From Litsea cubeba (lineage: Eukaryota; Streptophyta; Magnoliopsida; Laurales; Lauraceae), in contig CM022944.1 in NCBI GenBank assembly GCA_012931725.1, forward strand, positions 35,043,538 to 35,107,537: 64,000 nucleotides of DNA, in the 5' to 3' direction. The notes beneath the pieces are model-generated. The model searched no databases. It saw nothing but the letters and a program-made list of their open reading frames with translations, and was not told the origin of the DNA. The number at the start of each line of letters is the position of its first letter. The first letter of the stretch is position 1. The position numbers and the translations under genes were made by a program. Of this stretch, positions 25,801 to 38,041 are shown piece by piece.

Positions 25801-26561
25801 ACATCTCAACCACCTCTAAATTATTTTGATGTTGAATCTTGAAAATAACTTTAAAACATAAAAAAAAAAGAGCTTACCAAAGAGGTCTCTTGACTTTGAT
25901 TAGCTGTCCCCACATACAAATTCACCCAAAAGTCTTAGATCTAAGCCTTAGGTCTCCTCCATGCAACTTGCAGCCGTTAGGAAGGTCTTAGCAGCTCTCA
26001 AGTAAGAGAAACAGGTGAATGAAATGAAGAAACGAAGGACAACATAGGCTTTTAAAAAAAAATTCCGTCAGCGTACATAACGGCCGTTATTTTGAATATA
26101 ACGGCTGTTATGAGGGCCATTATATGCATAATATCAGCACGGTAACGGCCGTTATTTTAAATCCTGATTGACGGCCCCAAGTTTGGATAAAAGAGCAAGG
26201 TTGGCAAACTCGTTACTCGGATTGGACTCGTCCAATGCAAAGAATATTGACTCGGATAAAGTCAACGCGGAGACTCGAAAGAGTAGTATTTTTTAAAAAT
26301 GATTTTAAGAATATTTAAAAATAATTCCATTACTTATAAAATATAGAAATATATTTATGTACATGCATTCATGATAATCAATTCAAATTGATACATTTAT
26401 ATATGCAAGAAAAGTACAAAAATAAAGAAAATAAAAAGAAAGAAATATTATATATTACATAATTTGTTAGTCCAACTATCGAATATAAAAGATCAAATAT
26501 AAGCTTCAAATTACATTCCAAACATCATTTTTAAATTTCTAACCTCGAACCTCATATATAA

Positions 26562-26717
26562 GAGAGTTGTTCACCTGAGTTGCAGCTTAGTTTGAAACTA
26601 AGCTGCACCGTGCGAAGACAGCGTGTGGCGTCGATTTCTTCAATTGAATGTGGCCCGCCTATTTTTCATTTCCCTCTCCTCTACATCCCTAATTACTCTT
26701 TCTCCCAAGTCCCAGCG

Positions 26718-26773
<56 letters not shown>

Positions 26774-27154
26774 AGTGATTCTCAGACTCGATCAGCGATT
26801 CTCAGAGGAGGTTCTCTCTCTCTCTCTCGATCAGCGATTCTCAGAGGCATAGATATCTCTCTATCTCTCTCTCCCAGCTGTTCTCTCTCTCGATCTCTCT
26901 CTCCTAGCGACCCTCTCGATCTCTCTCTCCCAGCGGCTCTCTCTCGATCTCTCGTCTCTCTCTCAGCAGCGCAGCATCGAAGCTCGAGATCTCAGCAGCA
27001 GCCGACCCTCTCGATCTCGAGCTCAGCAGCACAGCAGTAATCTCCGAGACTCCCGCCGTGAAGAGAGATGAAGCTCTGCCTCCCCTGAATCAGCGAGGCA
27101 GCGACGAAATTGGAAGATCTGCTTTCACTCTCGCTTCCCCTGAAGATCTGTCTT
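26562..27154 (+). repeat. Left TIR of the MULE
   Basis: About 590 bp matching the reverse complement of 39345-39966. Shared landmarks, outermost first: GCAGCTTAGTTTGAAACTAAG, GTGGCCCGCCTATTTTTCAT, TCTCGATC-rich tracts, CCCCTGAATCAGCGAGGC, and GAAGATCTGTCTT at the inner end. A (CT)n microsatellite lies at 26720-26771. The tract probably supplies the transposase promoter and leader. Confidence 0.92.
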
Positions 27155-27917
27155 ATTTTTCAAGTAAGAATCTCCATTTTCTGTCGTTGCTCAGTTTGGA
27201 TGAGGAGAAAATTGTGCAGTCTCCACATGTTTTCTCTACATCAAAGTTACAAACATCCCATTACTAAATATAAGGGGGCTTGTTTAGGTCCAGTGGCCCT
27301 ATCAGAGACAATGATGGATAAAGTCTATGCTAAATATTTGCCCCTCTGGACATTTTTATGAAGGGTCTATCTTGATGCATGCGTTAGATGCTGCACGAAC
27401 TCAAAATGGCTTCACAATTGGCATTATTTTTCGATGGTTTAATTTTATTGTAGGTGATCCTCTTTGATGTGGAGAGAACTGTCTCTATATTAAATTTGTG
27501 TCGTGCACCTTATTTTCCCTTTCTTTCCTCCGACTGTTTCTCTATATTCAAATGAGCCCTAAGCCCTTTCTATGTATCTTGACAATAGGTATGAAGCATC
27601 TCTGTAGATCCATGACACAACCCGGACCCTATGGTGTATTATATTATCCTTATTTCTTTCTGAGAAATTAAGGTTTTAAATTAGTAGTAAAATCAGGACT
27701 TCTCCATTCCTTTTAAAATCTCTCAACCAACTCTAGTAGGATTGTGTTATTCATTTAGAAATTTACCAATTAAATCAGTATTTCGAGGTTCCAGTTCCCC
27801 TCGAAAGATTTGAAGGAGGTGTCGAGTTCCCTCAAATGATCGAAGTCATTTTCTTTTATAGCATGGATTGTAAATGTCTTCACAAGGCACCCTTTTTTAT
27901 CACTAAAATTATATCTC
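27155..27917 (+). other. MULE 5' region between left TIR and transposase ORF
   Basis: No strong coding signal. A CAAG|GTAAGA-like donor occurs just inside the TIR (about 27161-27168) and a TGTTGCAG acceptor-like site lies at about 27962-27969, so a leader intron is plausible. Confidence 0.4.
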
Positions 27918-28824
27918 TTGAACTCTGCGAGGAACTTTTCTTGTTATTCCTCCTCCTCAACTGTTGCAGTTGTCCACTATCCGTCTGTTGATGAAAACAT
28001 GACACCAAATGTGGGCATGCGTTTTGATGATTTAGATCAGGCATATAACTTTTACAATGGTTATGGAAAGCTCGCTGGTTTTAGTGTAAGAAAAGAATCT
28101 ACTAATAGAGGCAAAGATGGGGAGGTTGTATGTAAGCGATTTGTCTGTTCAAAGCAGGGTAAAACAGATGATAAATCCACAATTGATAAGGAAGTTGTTC
28201 AAAGACGTCGAATGGAAACAAGTTTCAATAGTAAGGCACAGTTGCTAGTGAAAATAGAGATAAGTCAGGTGGTTATATGGTATCCAAGTTTGTTCCTCAA
28301 CACTCTCATGCCCCCGCTACTCCTAGTAAGAGATTTATGTTGAGGTCACATCGTAAAGTGCCAGCATCAAAGCGACAGATTATAAATACATATGATTCAG
28401 CAAATGTGCGAAGCAAACAACAAATGCAAGTGTTTGCATTGCAATCCGGGGGACTTGACAAAATTGGATTTACAGATACGGATGCCAGGAATCACCATAG
28501 GGATGAAAAGGAAAAGAAAAGGGGGCTAGATGGGCAGTTGTTATTTCAACTTTTTGAAAACCAAAAAGAGATGGGAAATGGTTTCACATATACCATTGAG
28601 CGGGATGCACAGAAAAAGATAACATATATTTTCTGGGCAAACGAGGCATTCCGTTCGGCTTACAAAGTGTTTGTTGATGTGGTGACATTTGATACAACCT
28701 ATAAGACAAATTGTTATGAACTTATTTTTGCCGCATTTGTAGGTTGCAATCACTATGGGCAAACGAGCTTATTTGGATGTGGGTTTCCACCCAATGAAAA
28801 AACGGAGTCATTTTAGTGGTTGTT

Positions 28825-29556
28825 TGTTAGAATATAATACCATTGTAAGGTAAAAAAGTTGATGGGTGTCAACAAAAAAGGGCATAACAGGACAAAAGGC
28901 GTTGTCAGGCCATGTTTCGTCCAGAGAGGTACCTCGCTATAGCGAGGGTGGCGTGCAGAGCCCAGTTGATTCCGAACTCTGAAAGAAAGTTTGAGATGGA
29001 TTCTCTTTCTAAGTGGATAATTACAAGGAGTCTTAAGCACGAATTAGGGGCTATATATTGGGTGTTTCTCACAACCCAAAGAGATAAGAAATCATCTCTC
29101 AAGTTCTGAATTAGTGATTTAATTGAGAGAAATTTTCTCTAGAAATTTTTGAAGAGTTATGCTGCCAAGCACTCTAGAGAGCTAGTTTCTTCTGCAACCC
29201 TTGTAGAAGATTATCTTCTTGCGTAGAAGATTTGAGGAGTCAAGCGCTGGATCTATTGCAATCAATGGTGTGATGTCGTTGAAGCGTGATGCGACATAAG
29301 GTAACTTCAGTCTTTAGATAGGGGATATCTAGGGAAGAAATCTGAGTTTCTTGTAATTGCGAGATTCATAGTGTTTGATTAGATCCAATTCGGATCGATG
29401 GTTTTTTACCCGGCTTGGGTTTTCTACCTTAAATTTGGTGTCCTTGTGGTGTGAGCTTGTGATTTTATTTCCGCTGCGTAGATTATTATTTTTTGCACAC
29501 TTTTGGTTTGATTGATTGAGTGGACCAATTTAGAGATCTCAAACCCTAAACCCTCA
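28825..29556 (+). repeat. 5' LTR
   Basis: Begins TGTTAGAATATAATACC and ends AAACCCTCA; 732 bp. Nearly identical to 33935-34674 with scattered substitutions. The 3' copy carries about 8 extra bases (AAAAGTCA-type) after GGTGTC. The modest LTR divergence suggests a fairly recent insertion relative to the MULE. Confidence 0.93.
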
Positions 29557-29558
29557 AT

Positions 29559-29752
29559 TGGTATCAGAGCGGGTTACACTAATTTGTTGTGTTTGATCTA
29601 AAGAGATTTCTAGAATGGTGTTCAATCTAGAGATCTCAAACCCTAAACCCTCAATTGGTATCAGAGCGGGTTACACTAATTTATTGCGTTTGATCTAAAG
29701 AGATTTCTAGAATTGTGTTCAATCGAGAAGGGACATCAACTTCTAAGCCCCC
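29559..29752 (+). repeat. 97-bp tandem duplication carrying two primer-binding sites
   Basis: TGGTATCAGAGCGGGTTAC occurs at 29559 and again at 29656, each followed by ACTAATTT.TTG.GTTTGATC and preceded by AACCCTAAACCCTCAAT. The duplicated unit includes the last bases of the LTR and the PBS, so the second copy looks like a second LTR/PBS junction. Confidence 0.9.
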
Positions 29753-32700
29753 TTTGCTAGATGGTTCTAATTATGCATATTGGAAGCAAATGATGATTGG
29801 GTTTCTTAAGTCTATTGATGATGATGTTTGGGATATTGTTGAGGAGGGCTACTCCAGACCAACAATTGTGGTTAGTGGATAAACTGTTCCTAAACCTAAA
29901 GCTGAATGGACTAAGGATGAGAATCATCCCTCCAATTGTAATAACAAGGCAGTGAATAGTATATATAAAGGAGTGTCTGCTGAAGAGTTTGTTGGGATTG
30001 GTGTATGCCCTAAAACCCACTAGCTGCACTCTCATTCTTTGTTACTGGATATTTACTGGTTATTTAATGGAATGACTCTTTTATGCTTAAACATGTATAT
30101 ATGTATGGTTGTGTAAGGCCCATTGTTTCTAGTAAATGAATTAGGTGTGTAGTGTCTACGCACAGATAGGTCTAATTCATGGACACTGGAAACATCATAT
30201 TTGTTCATAACTGAAAGATGGAGCTGGGCACTTCATCTTGGTAGAAGTTATAATGAGAGACTCTCCTGTATTCAGGGTGACTTACCTAAGTCATGGGAGG
30301 GCTTTCCCGGATCTATCTCATTAGTGCATGTGTCATGCATTGAACAGGACCATGGTAGGTGTGATCTCTAAAATAGTACTATCACAGAAAAGAGATCAAA
30401 TCACCTCATGCTACTGAGTAACCGGTGCTCTTAATCTTGAGCATTTGTGGATGAACTGACGAAGTCAAGTTCTTGTACTTTAATTCACTATGTGTGAGAT
30501 TCTTTTCATGGGTCAACAGCTCTGTGTTTTGGGTACTCGGACTTGATCAGTTGGGACGTGCAGATGCAATATAGAATCTATGCCATCTGATGATGGAAAA
30601 ATCGTCCCCTTAGAATCATCCGATTAATCATCAAAATCTAAGATCTTAGTATATGGATGTTCCATATGGATATTGAACTTGTGGGTCGCTCCCTGGATCA
30701 AGAGAATGATATTCGAATGATGATTATGTTAAGGATATGAAGTTCTAAGGTTTAGATGTAATCGGGAAGGTTGATAGTACAATTGATAACCTGACTCGAT
30801 TATGGATGTTACATAGAGGGGCATTCAGGTCATTACACTTAGTAGGTCGAAGACAACCGTCATTTTATGACGAGCTTATTATAATATATATTTGTCCTTG
30901 GAGTTCAACCATAACTCTCTAGTGGAATGAGTTAAGGTTAAAATGGTCTTAATGTTGCTATGGGTTTAGCATGGACATTTTGGTCATTTTGGGAGCCAAT
31001 GGCAAATATGTCTTTTGGTCCCTTCTCTAGTCACTTACCAAGATTGGCATGGTTTCCTAAGATGTTTAGATAACATAATGATGAATTATTTTATTGGAAA
31101 AATAATTTTGAATTTAAATTCAAATAGGCCTTTGATGGCATACATGAATTTAACTCTAGATAAATTGTATGTGGGCCATGGTGTGCATTAATATGTGAGG
31201 TGTCCATAATAGGATTTCCATGGGTAAGGTTTCCAACTTTGAGTAGGACTCTCTACTTGGAAAGTTGGACTCCTCTTTGGATTAGTATTCCTATGAGATA
31301 GTTTCCTTTTTGGATTAGGAACTTAAAATTAGTAAGTGTTCTACAACTAGGATTACTAATTGTATGGAAAGTTCCTTTTAGTTTCCTTTTCTAATTGGAG
31401 TGTTTCTTAAAGGAAATAAGTCTTTCCTTTTAGGACATCCATGAGAATTAGGAGAGATAAGCTTTTTGGAAAGGTTTCCATAGTTTCTATAAAAGGAGAT
31501 TGCTCTCCACCCTTGGACGTCCAACACAACAAAGCAAGAGAGAGCCACTTGGACGTCCATAAGAGAAATTGCAAGTCTCCCACACGTCCAGCCCTTGAAG
31601 CTCTTTCTTCTTCATTGAAGAAAGTTAAGGTCTGAGATTTTCCATTAGAGAAATAGTTCTCAAGTCCTAGATTAAGATCCCACCATCTTAGCCAATCAGA
31701 TTTGGAAGTGAGATAGAGAAGAAGATCAAAGGCAATACTAGTGCAGAAAATTCCAGCAACTTGTTTGCTAATTGCAAGTCTGAGTTCGGGCCTTTGGATC
31801 TATTTTTTCAGAGATTTGAAGTCTACAAATCTTCGAGGTATAAGTCTTCTATCATCTCTATTAATTAAACACATGTTGATCATGATTTAATGGAGTTTCT
31901 ATGCGATTCTTTATGGCTGATTTCCGCTGCATAGTGCAGAAATCAGATTTTGTAAAATCTGTCATGCTTTGCATCAGCCATAGTAGTCTCTTATTGAGAA
32001 GTTTCAGATCTGAATCGCGGTTTCCTTCAGAGTTTCGTAGGATTCTCACTTGCAAAACTGCAAAAGAAGCGTGGGAAGTCTTACAGACGGTGTATGAGGG
32101 TACAGACACGGTGAAGCAATCTAAATTGCAAAGGCTGACTAAAGAATTTGAAACCATCGTGATGGAAGAAAATGAGACCTTTGATCAATTTTATGCAAAA
32201 CTGAATGATATTGTCAATTCTGTTTTCAATCTGGGTGAGGAAATTCAAGAAAACAAGATTGTCAACAAAATTCTGAGGTTTCTACCTTCGAGGTTCGATT
32301 CTAAAGTTGATGCTATTGAAGAAAATAAGAATCTTGATACCCTCAAGGTAAACCAGCTGGTTGGAAATCTCCAAACCTTTGAAGCAAACCGTTTGGATAA
32401 AGGAAAATAAAAAAAGAAAGGTATTGCTTTGAAAGCCAACTCAGAATCAAGAAAGAAACCTGAAAAGAAAACTGAGTCTGGTTCTGGTTCTGAATCTGAG
32501 GCTGAAGATGTTATGGCTGAAATGTTTAATTGTTTCAAGAAGTACATGAAGTCAAAACAAGTCAAGTGGAAGAGTTCTAATTTTGCGAAAAAGAATTATG
32601 CAAAAGGAACTAAGTGTTTTGAATGCCACGGCTATGGTCACTATGCTAGTGAGTGTACCAACAAGAAAAAGAGTGCATTGAAAAAAGCTCTCAACACAAC

Positions 32701-33540
32701 TTGGGAGGAACAGTCATCAGAAGAATGACAAGATCCTTCAATTGAAACTTCTGAAATTGTGAATGTGAATGGCAAGTTTGTGGCTTTCAAGACTAAGTCT
32801 CTGTCTGACAATGATACTGATGAAGATCATAATGATGAGATGTAAGATCAAGAGAAAGATTATGAGAGTTGCATCATGCTACATACGCTGATTGTGTCAA
32901 GATGACAAAGTATGGCAACAAGATTATTATCAAACTTCAGGCTGCTCAAGAAGAAAATTCTGCATTAAAAATTGAATTAGAGCAAGCATTTGAAAAGGTT
33001 CATCTCTTGGAAAGTCAGAAAATATGCATGGCTGAAACTTTAACCACTGAAAGTCAAAAACTTGAAAAGGCTGAACAAGAGGTTGAGAATATGAAGACGG
33101 AGTTGCAGACTGCTAAATCTGAAAAAGAAGATTTGCAAGGAAGACTGAAGATTACTCTGTCTGAGTTAGAAATCAAACAAGCTTCACTAAACAAGATGAA
33201 CAGGTACGAAGACTCTTACAAATATTTTGTGTAGTCAGAAGTCTCAGTTTGACAGAAGCGATCTCGGTTATGATCATGGTGCATCCACTTCAAATGCTAA
33301 AGGTAAAATAATTTTTGTTTCTAGTGTTGCACATGCTACTCTACATACTGCACATATACATAATATGTCGAGTAGTTTCAAGAAAAAGAATGTGTCACGA
33401 GCTGCATGCACATCCGCTTGTCGCCATTGTGGAAAGAAAGGATACATTCGTCCCCATTGTAAAAAATTGCAAAGTCTACCTAAGACAAAGCAATGGCGGA
33501 AGAATTTTTCTCCACCCTAGACAACTCAAATTTGGTTAGA
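29735..33540 (+). pseudogene. Copia-type gag with zinc knuckles and coiled coil, split by solo LTR
   Basis: N-terminal part 29735-29989 has SKPPLLDGSNYAYWKQMMIG and AEWTKDENHPSNC, with one TAA (29880-29882). After the solo LTR it resumes at 32035 with FRRILTCKTAKEAWEVLQT, FDQFYAKLNDIVNSVFNLGE, FLPSRFDSKVDAIEE and LDTLKVNQLVGNLQTFE, the retrotran gag/UBN2 fold. A CCHC knuckle CFECHGYGHYASEC follows at about 32617. After a TGA near 32726 and a frameshift near 32865 there is a long heptad-like coiled coil (32869-33234), then a second knuckle CRHCGKKGYIRPHC (about 33424). No protease motif follows. The extended coiled coil is unlike a minimal Copia gag. Confidence 0.85.
29990..32029 (+). mobile_element. 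Solo LTR, 2.04 kb, inside gag
   Basis: Starts TGTTGGGATTGGTG and ends GTTTCCTTCA, flanked by identical GAGTT at 29985-29989 and 32030-32034. No internal PBS or polypurine tract, and no second LTR. Excision of the block plus one GAGTT rejoins the gag frame. The strand is inferred from the TG...CA reading and a CCGCTGCATAG word near the 3' end. The parent family is not recognised. Confidence 0.85.
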
Positions 33541-33934
33541 AAATCTGATTTGCCTAAGGAGTTTGCTCACACTGTGCTGAAAGCTCAAACTACACAAGTG
33601 TGGGTGACTAATTATAAAAAGCCCTGATCAAGGAAGTCAAGTTTCCACCCCCAGTGCTGATACGAAGATCATAATGAGGGGGAGTCAAAATTGAGGGGGA
33701 GCTATTGCATCCAGATTGACATAAACTACATGATAATTTTTGTTTGTCAATTATGGACAAATTCAGGGGGAGAAGAATGAAGCCCGGAGGAGTTCTACAA
33801 GCTAAGGCAATTCAAGATCTACAGTGCTGATTTTTTTATTTTAAAAAATTCAATGTATTTTGGGTTTTTCTTTTGGGTAGATTATATTGTATTGTTCTAG
33901 GAGATTTGTCCAAGAATTGCCAAAAGGGGGAGAT

Positions 33935-34674
33935 TGTTAGAATATAATACCATTGTAAGGTAAAAAAGCTGATGGGTGTCAAAAAGTCAACAAAAAAGGG
34001 CATAACAGGACAAAAGGCGTTGTCAGGCCATGTTCCGTCCAGAGAGGTACCTCGCTATAGCGAGGGTGACACGCAGAGCCCTAGTTAATTCCGGACTCTG
34101 AGAGAAAGTTTGAGATGGATTTTCTTTCTAAGTGGATAATTACAAGGAGTCTTAAGCACGAATTAGGGGCTATATATTGGGTGTTTCTCACAACCCAAAG
34201 AGATAAGAAATCATCTCACAAGTTCTGAATTAGTGATTAACTTGAGAGAAATTTTCTCTAGAGATTTTTGAAGAGTTGTGCTGCCAAGCACTCTAGAGAG
34301 CCAGTTTCTTCTGCATCCCTTGTAGAAGATCATCTTCTTGCGTAGAAGATTTGAGGAGTCAGGCGCTGGATCTGTTGCAATCAACGGTGTGATGTCGTTG
34401 AAGCGTGATGCGACACAAGGTAACTTCAGTTTTTAGATAGAGGATATCTAGGGAAGAAATCTGAGTTTCTTGTAATTGCGAGATTCATAGTGTTTGATTA
34501 GATACAGTTCGGATCGATGGTTTTTTACCCGGTTTGGGTTTTCTACCTTAAATTTGTGTCCTTGTGGTGTGTGCTTGTGATTTTATTTCCGCTGCGTAGA
34601 TTATTATTTCTTTCACACTTTTGGTTTGATTGATTGAGTGGACCAATCTAGAGATCTCAAACCCTAAACCCTCA
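33935..34674 (+). repeat. 3' LTR
   Basis: 740 bp, TGTTAGAATATAATACC...AAACCCTCA; partner of 28825-29556. The polypurine tract CCAAAAGGGGGAGAT lies immediately upstream (33920-33934). Confidence 0.93.
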
Positions 34675-36654
34675 TTGTTTAACACATGGCTTGAAGCAAT
34701 GTCATTTAGTCCACCAAAGGGAATCATAATGGATCAAGATCTAGCAATGACAAAAGCTATAAAGAATGTCATTCCAAATACTGTTCATCGGTATTGCTTA
34801 TGGCACATTTTGGATAAGTTGCCTACGAATTTAGGAGGGGTTCATGTTCACAATCAGGGTTTAATAGATAAGATCAAAAAATGTGTTCATAACTCTGACC
34901 CTTCTTGTCAGTTTGAAAGTTTTTGGAATCAAATCATAACAGAAAATAAGCTTGTAGAGAATGCTTGGTTGGCAGATATATTTAAGATTCGTCATATGTG
35001 GGTTCCGGCATAATTGAAGAACAATTTCTTTGGTGGCATGTTAATAGCTCAAAGAAGTGAAAGTATGAATGCATTTGTGAAGCAGTATGTAGAGTTCAAG
35101 AATTCTCTGCTTGATTTCATCTTGCGTTTTGACGCCGGGGTTGAACGTTTAAGATATCTTGAAAAGAAAGAGGATTTTGAGAATAGCAATGGGAGGCCCA
35201 AAATGAAGACACGTTCACCAATGGAAAGGCAGATGGCTGAAGTGTATACGAGAAACATATTTTATAAGTTTCAAGAAGAGTTACTCACCACCACGTCACT
35301 TGGCGAAAAGCTTGTATACGATGATGATATGAGCTATAAGTTTGTTGTGAAAAATTATTTTGACGAAAATGAAATTGAAAGAGAGGTTTTATGGAAAAAA
35401 GACGAGTTGCATGCATATTGTTCCTGCAGAAAGTTTGAATTTGTTGGCATCCCTTGTTGTCATGTATTGTTTGTCTTGAAGCATTTATCTATACTATGTT
35501 TACCCGAGCGTTACGTTTTGAAGCGATGGACGAAGTGTGTTAATAAAGATGTTTCTGTAGACGTTCTAGAATCGGGTGAATCTGCCGGTGTTAATCAATG
35601 CTTGGCTCGACATAGTCACTTGTCATGTATGTTTGCAGGGCTTATTGACAAAGCTAGTAATTCTACTGAAGGTTTCGACATTTTGGTCAGTGGTCATGCA
35701 GAATTGGAAATGAAGATAAGTCAGCTTATGTTAAACAACACAGAAGATACAAGCATCGCTAATGGGAAAGGACTTGTGGACAGTAATGTGGTTGAATATC
35801 ATGAGCCATCGCATGTTGTGACGAATGGACGCGCGAAGAGACTTAAATCATCGAAGGAAAAGGCAACAAAAGGGCGTCTTTGTAGAGGCTGCAACAAGCG
35901 CGGTGTATCACATGACAAGCGGAACTGTCCGGTATTGTTGAACAGGTAAACAATTTAACATAAGTTGTCTTTTTTATACCCCATGTTGCATGTAAAACTA
36001 TTACTTATAACAAAATATTGCAGGTCAGCTGTTGTTGAGCCAAGCCAATCACTTGATTCTAACTGTGGTAGTAGTGAAAGCTCTGATGAAGAAATCATAT
36101 GACTTACAATGGTAAGGTATTTACCCACAAAATGTCTTAGTTTTATTTTTGGCCAAACACATTCATGTTATATCTTATCTTATAGATCATGCTTCAATTT
36201 TCTGAGTATGTTATTCCATTTATGCAGAGAAAGTGCAAAGATGAGTTCCATCAACAAGTGTATGTAAGTGAGGCGAATAGCAGAATGGTGTGTGATAGTT
36301 TGGTGATGTGTTATTGGTAGTACTTTGCTGAGGTTTGCAATGAATGGTGTGTGATGCTTTTGATGTAATGGATGTGGGTGACAAATTTGGGAAGGAATGG
36401 ATGTGGGGTTTGTTTTCTCTTGTTTTATGTTGTGGGCTCGACATAGTCACAAATTGTATGAACAGAATGATGGAATAGATGTGAGATTTCATTTCTCTTG
36501 TTTTATGTTGTGAGTTCTGTTAATGGAATGGATGTGGGTGACTGTCTTTTTGTTGTGAAATGGATGTTAGATTTGATTTATCTTGTTTTATGTTGTGGGT
36601 TCTGCTATTAACAGAATGAAGGAATGGATGTGGGATTTGGTTTAACACAATCTT

Positions 36655-38041
36655 GCCTGGGTACCCCTGTTTAGTGGGTTGATTAGCCCACTTCCCGAGT
36701 GAGTTTCTCTCTGAAATTTTGAGGTCTGAAAGATCAAATGGGACACTTGAAATCTGCATTTTTTCGGAAGGAATGGATTGCATTTGGTTAGTTTTCCAAT
36801 CACTCACTTTTTCAACAAAATGGGTTTAAATTTGCTGAAACCTGAAAACTTGACCGGGTACCCCTGTTTAGGGGGCTGATTAGCCCACTTCCCGAGTGAG
36901 TTTCTCTCTGAAATTTTGAGGTCTGAAAGGCCTCATGGGACACTTGAAATCTGCATTTTTTTTTTTGGAAGGAATGGATTGCGTTGGTCAGTTTTCCAAT
37001 CGCGCACTTTTTCAACAAAATGGATTCAGATCTGCTGAAACCTGAAAACTTGACCGGGTACCGCTATTTAGGGGGTTGATTAGCCCACTTCCCGAGTGAG
37101 TTTCTCTCTGAAATTTTGAGGCCTGAAAGACCAAATGGGACACTTTAAATCTGCACTTTTTCGGAAGGAATGGATTGCGTTTGGTCAGTTTTCCAATCGC
37201 GCACTTTTTCAACAAAATGGGTTCAGATCTGCTGAAACCTGAAAACTTGACCGGGTACCCCTCTTTAGGGGGCTGATTAACCCACTTCCCTTATGAGTTT
37301 CTCTCTGAAATTTTGAGGTATGAAAGACCACATGGGACACTTGAAATCTGCATTTTTTTAGGAAGAAATGGATTGCGTTTGGTCAGTTTTCCAATCGCGC
37401 ACTTTTTCAACAAAATGGGTTCAGATCTGCTGAAATCTGAAAACTTGACCGGGTACCCTTGGTTAGGGAGCTGATTAGCCCACTTTCCGAGTGAGTTTCT
37501 CTATGAATTTTTGAGGTCTGAAAGACCACATGGGACACTTGAAATCTGCATTTTTTAAGAAGGAATGGATTGCGTTTGTTCAGTTTTCGAATTGCGCACT
37601 TTTTCAACAAAATGGGTTCAGATCTACTGAAACCTGAAAACTTGACCGGGTACCCCTGTTTAGGGGGCTGATTAGACCACTTCCCCAGTGAGTTTCTCTC
37701 TGAAATTTTGAGGTCTGAAAGACCAAATGGGACACTTGAAATCTGCATTTTTTTTAAGGAATGGATTGCGTTTGGTCTGTTTTCCAATCGCGCACTTTTC
37801 AAACAAAATGAGTTCAGATCTGCTGAAACCTGAAAACTTGACCGGGTACCCCTGTTTAGGGGACTGATTAGCCCACTTCCCTTGTGAGTTTCTCTCTGAA
37901 ATTTTGAGGTCTGAAAGACCACATGAGACACTTGAAATTTGCATTTTTTAAGAAGGAATGGATTGTGTTTGGTTAGTTTTCCAATCGTGCACTTTTTCAA
38001 CAAAATGGGTTTAGATCTGTTGAAACCTGAAAACTTGACCG
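36655..38041. repeat. 197-198 bp tandem array, seven copies, inside the MULE
   Basis: The landmark GACCGGGTACCCCTGTTTAG recurs at about 36655, 36853, 37053, 37250, 37448, 37645 and 37841, with the array ending at about 38038. Each unit holds GATTAGCCCACTTCCCGAGT, CTGAAATTTTGAGG and AATGGATTGCGTTTGGTCAG. Copies are highly similar, with T-tract length changes. Because three units span a multiple of three, spurious minus-strand ORFs arise. The flank 36400-36650 has shorter degenerate repeats (TCTTGTTTTATGTTGTGG). Confidence 0.95.

Larger units (their letters stand above)
23638..26166 (-). mobile_element. hAT element, 2.5 kb, degenerate
   Basis: Left end CATGATTTAAAATTGCGG and right end (reverse complement) CAGGATTTAAAATAACGG form an inverted repeat. 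Flanks ATTGACTGG and ATTGACGG match except for a one-base indel, consistent with an old 8-bp duplication. Subterminal DNA is GC-palindromic: GCGGTTCGCGGTCAT words on the left, AACGGCCGTTA words on the right. Inside, on the minus strand, is the C-terminal part of a hAT transposase. The stretch 25260-25880 has no coding content and carries a tandem duplication. Confidence 0.75.
28825..34674 (+). mobile_element. Gag-only Copia-type LTR retrotransposon (TR-GAG-like), 5.85 kb with nested solo LTR
   Basis: Flanked by identical 5-bp TTGTT at 28820-28824 and 34675-34679. LTRs are TG...CA, 732 and 740 bp. A primer-binding site TGGTATCAGAGCGGG (initiator-tRNA-Met type) starts 2 bp after the 5' LTR, and a polypurine tract AAAAGGGGGAGA precedes the 3' LTR. 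The interior encodes only gag and an extension; no protease, integrase or reverse transcriptase is seen. Excluding the 2.04-kb solo LTR the element is about 3.8 kb. It would need enzymes from a partner element. Confidence 0.93.
27918..36102 (+). pseudogene. MULE transposase (FAR1/FHY3-related), split and inactivated
   Basis: Left part 27918-28819, right part 34680-36102, separated by an LTR retrotransposon. Domains in order: FAR1 DNA-binding (PNVGMRFDDLDQAYNFYNGY, RRFVCSK-like KRFVCSKQGK); MULE/DDE core with first catalytic D in TFDTTYKTN (about 28691), second in IIMDQDLAMTKA (about 34728) and E in QRSESMNAF (about 35053). Then a SWIM zinc finger CSCRKFEFVGIPCCHVL (about 35420) and a zinc knuckle CRGCNKRGVSHDKRNC. 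A short GT-AG intron (35946-36023) precedes an acidic last exon. Lesions besides the insertion: a frameshift near 28250, TAG at 28814-28816 beside the insertion, and TAA at 35011-35013 where the family usually has tyrosine (VPAYLKN). Confidence 0.92.

Noticed and set aside
37407..38003. 198-residue minus-strand ORF
   Set aside because: It spans three units of the 198-bp tandem array, repeats itself every 66 residues and resembles no protein; an artefact of the unit length.
36655..38041. CRISPR-like array
   Set aside because: Repeats are contiguous with no spacers and the genome is a plant's.
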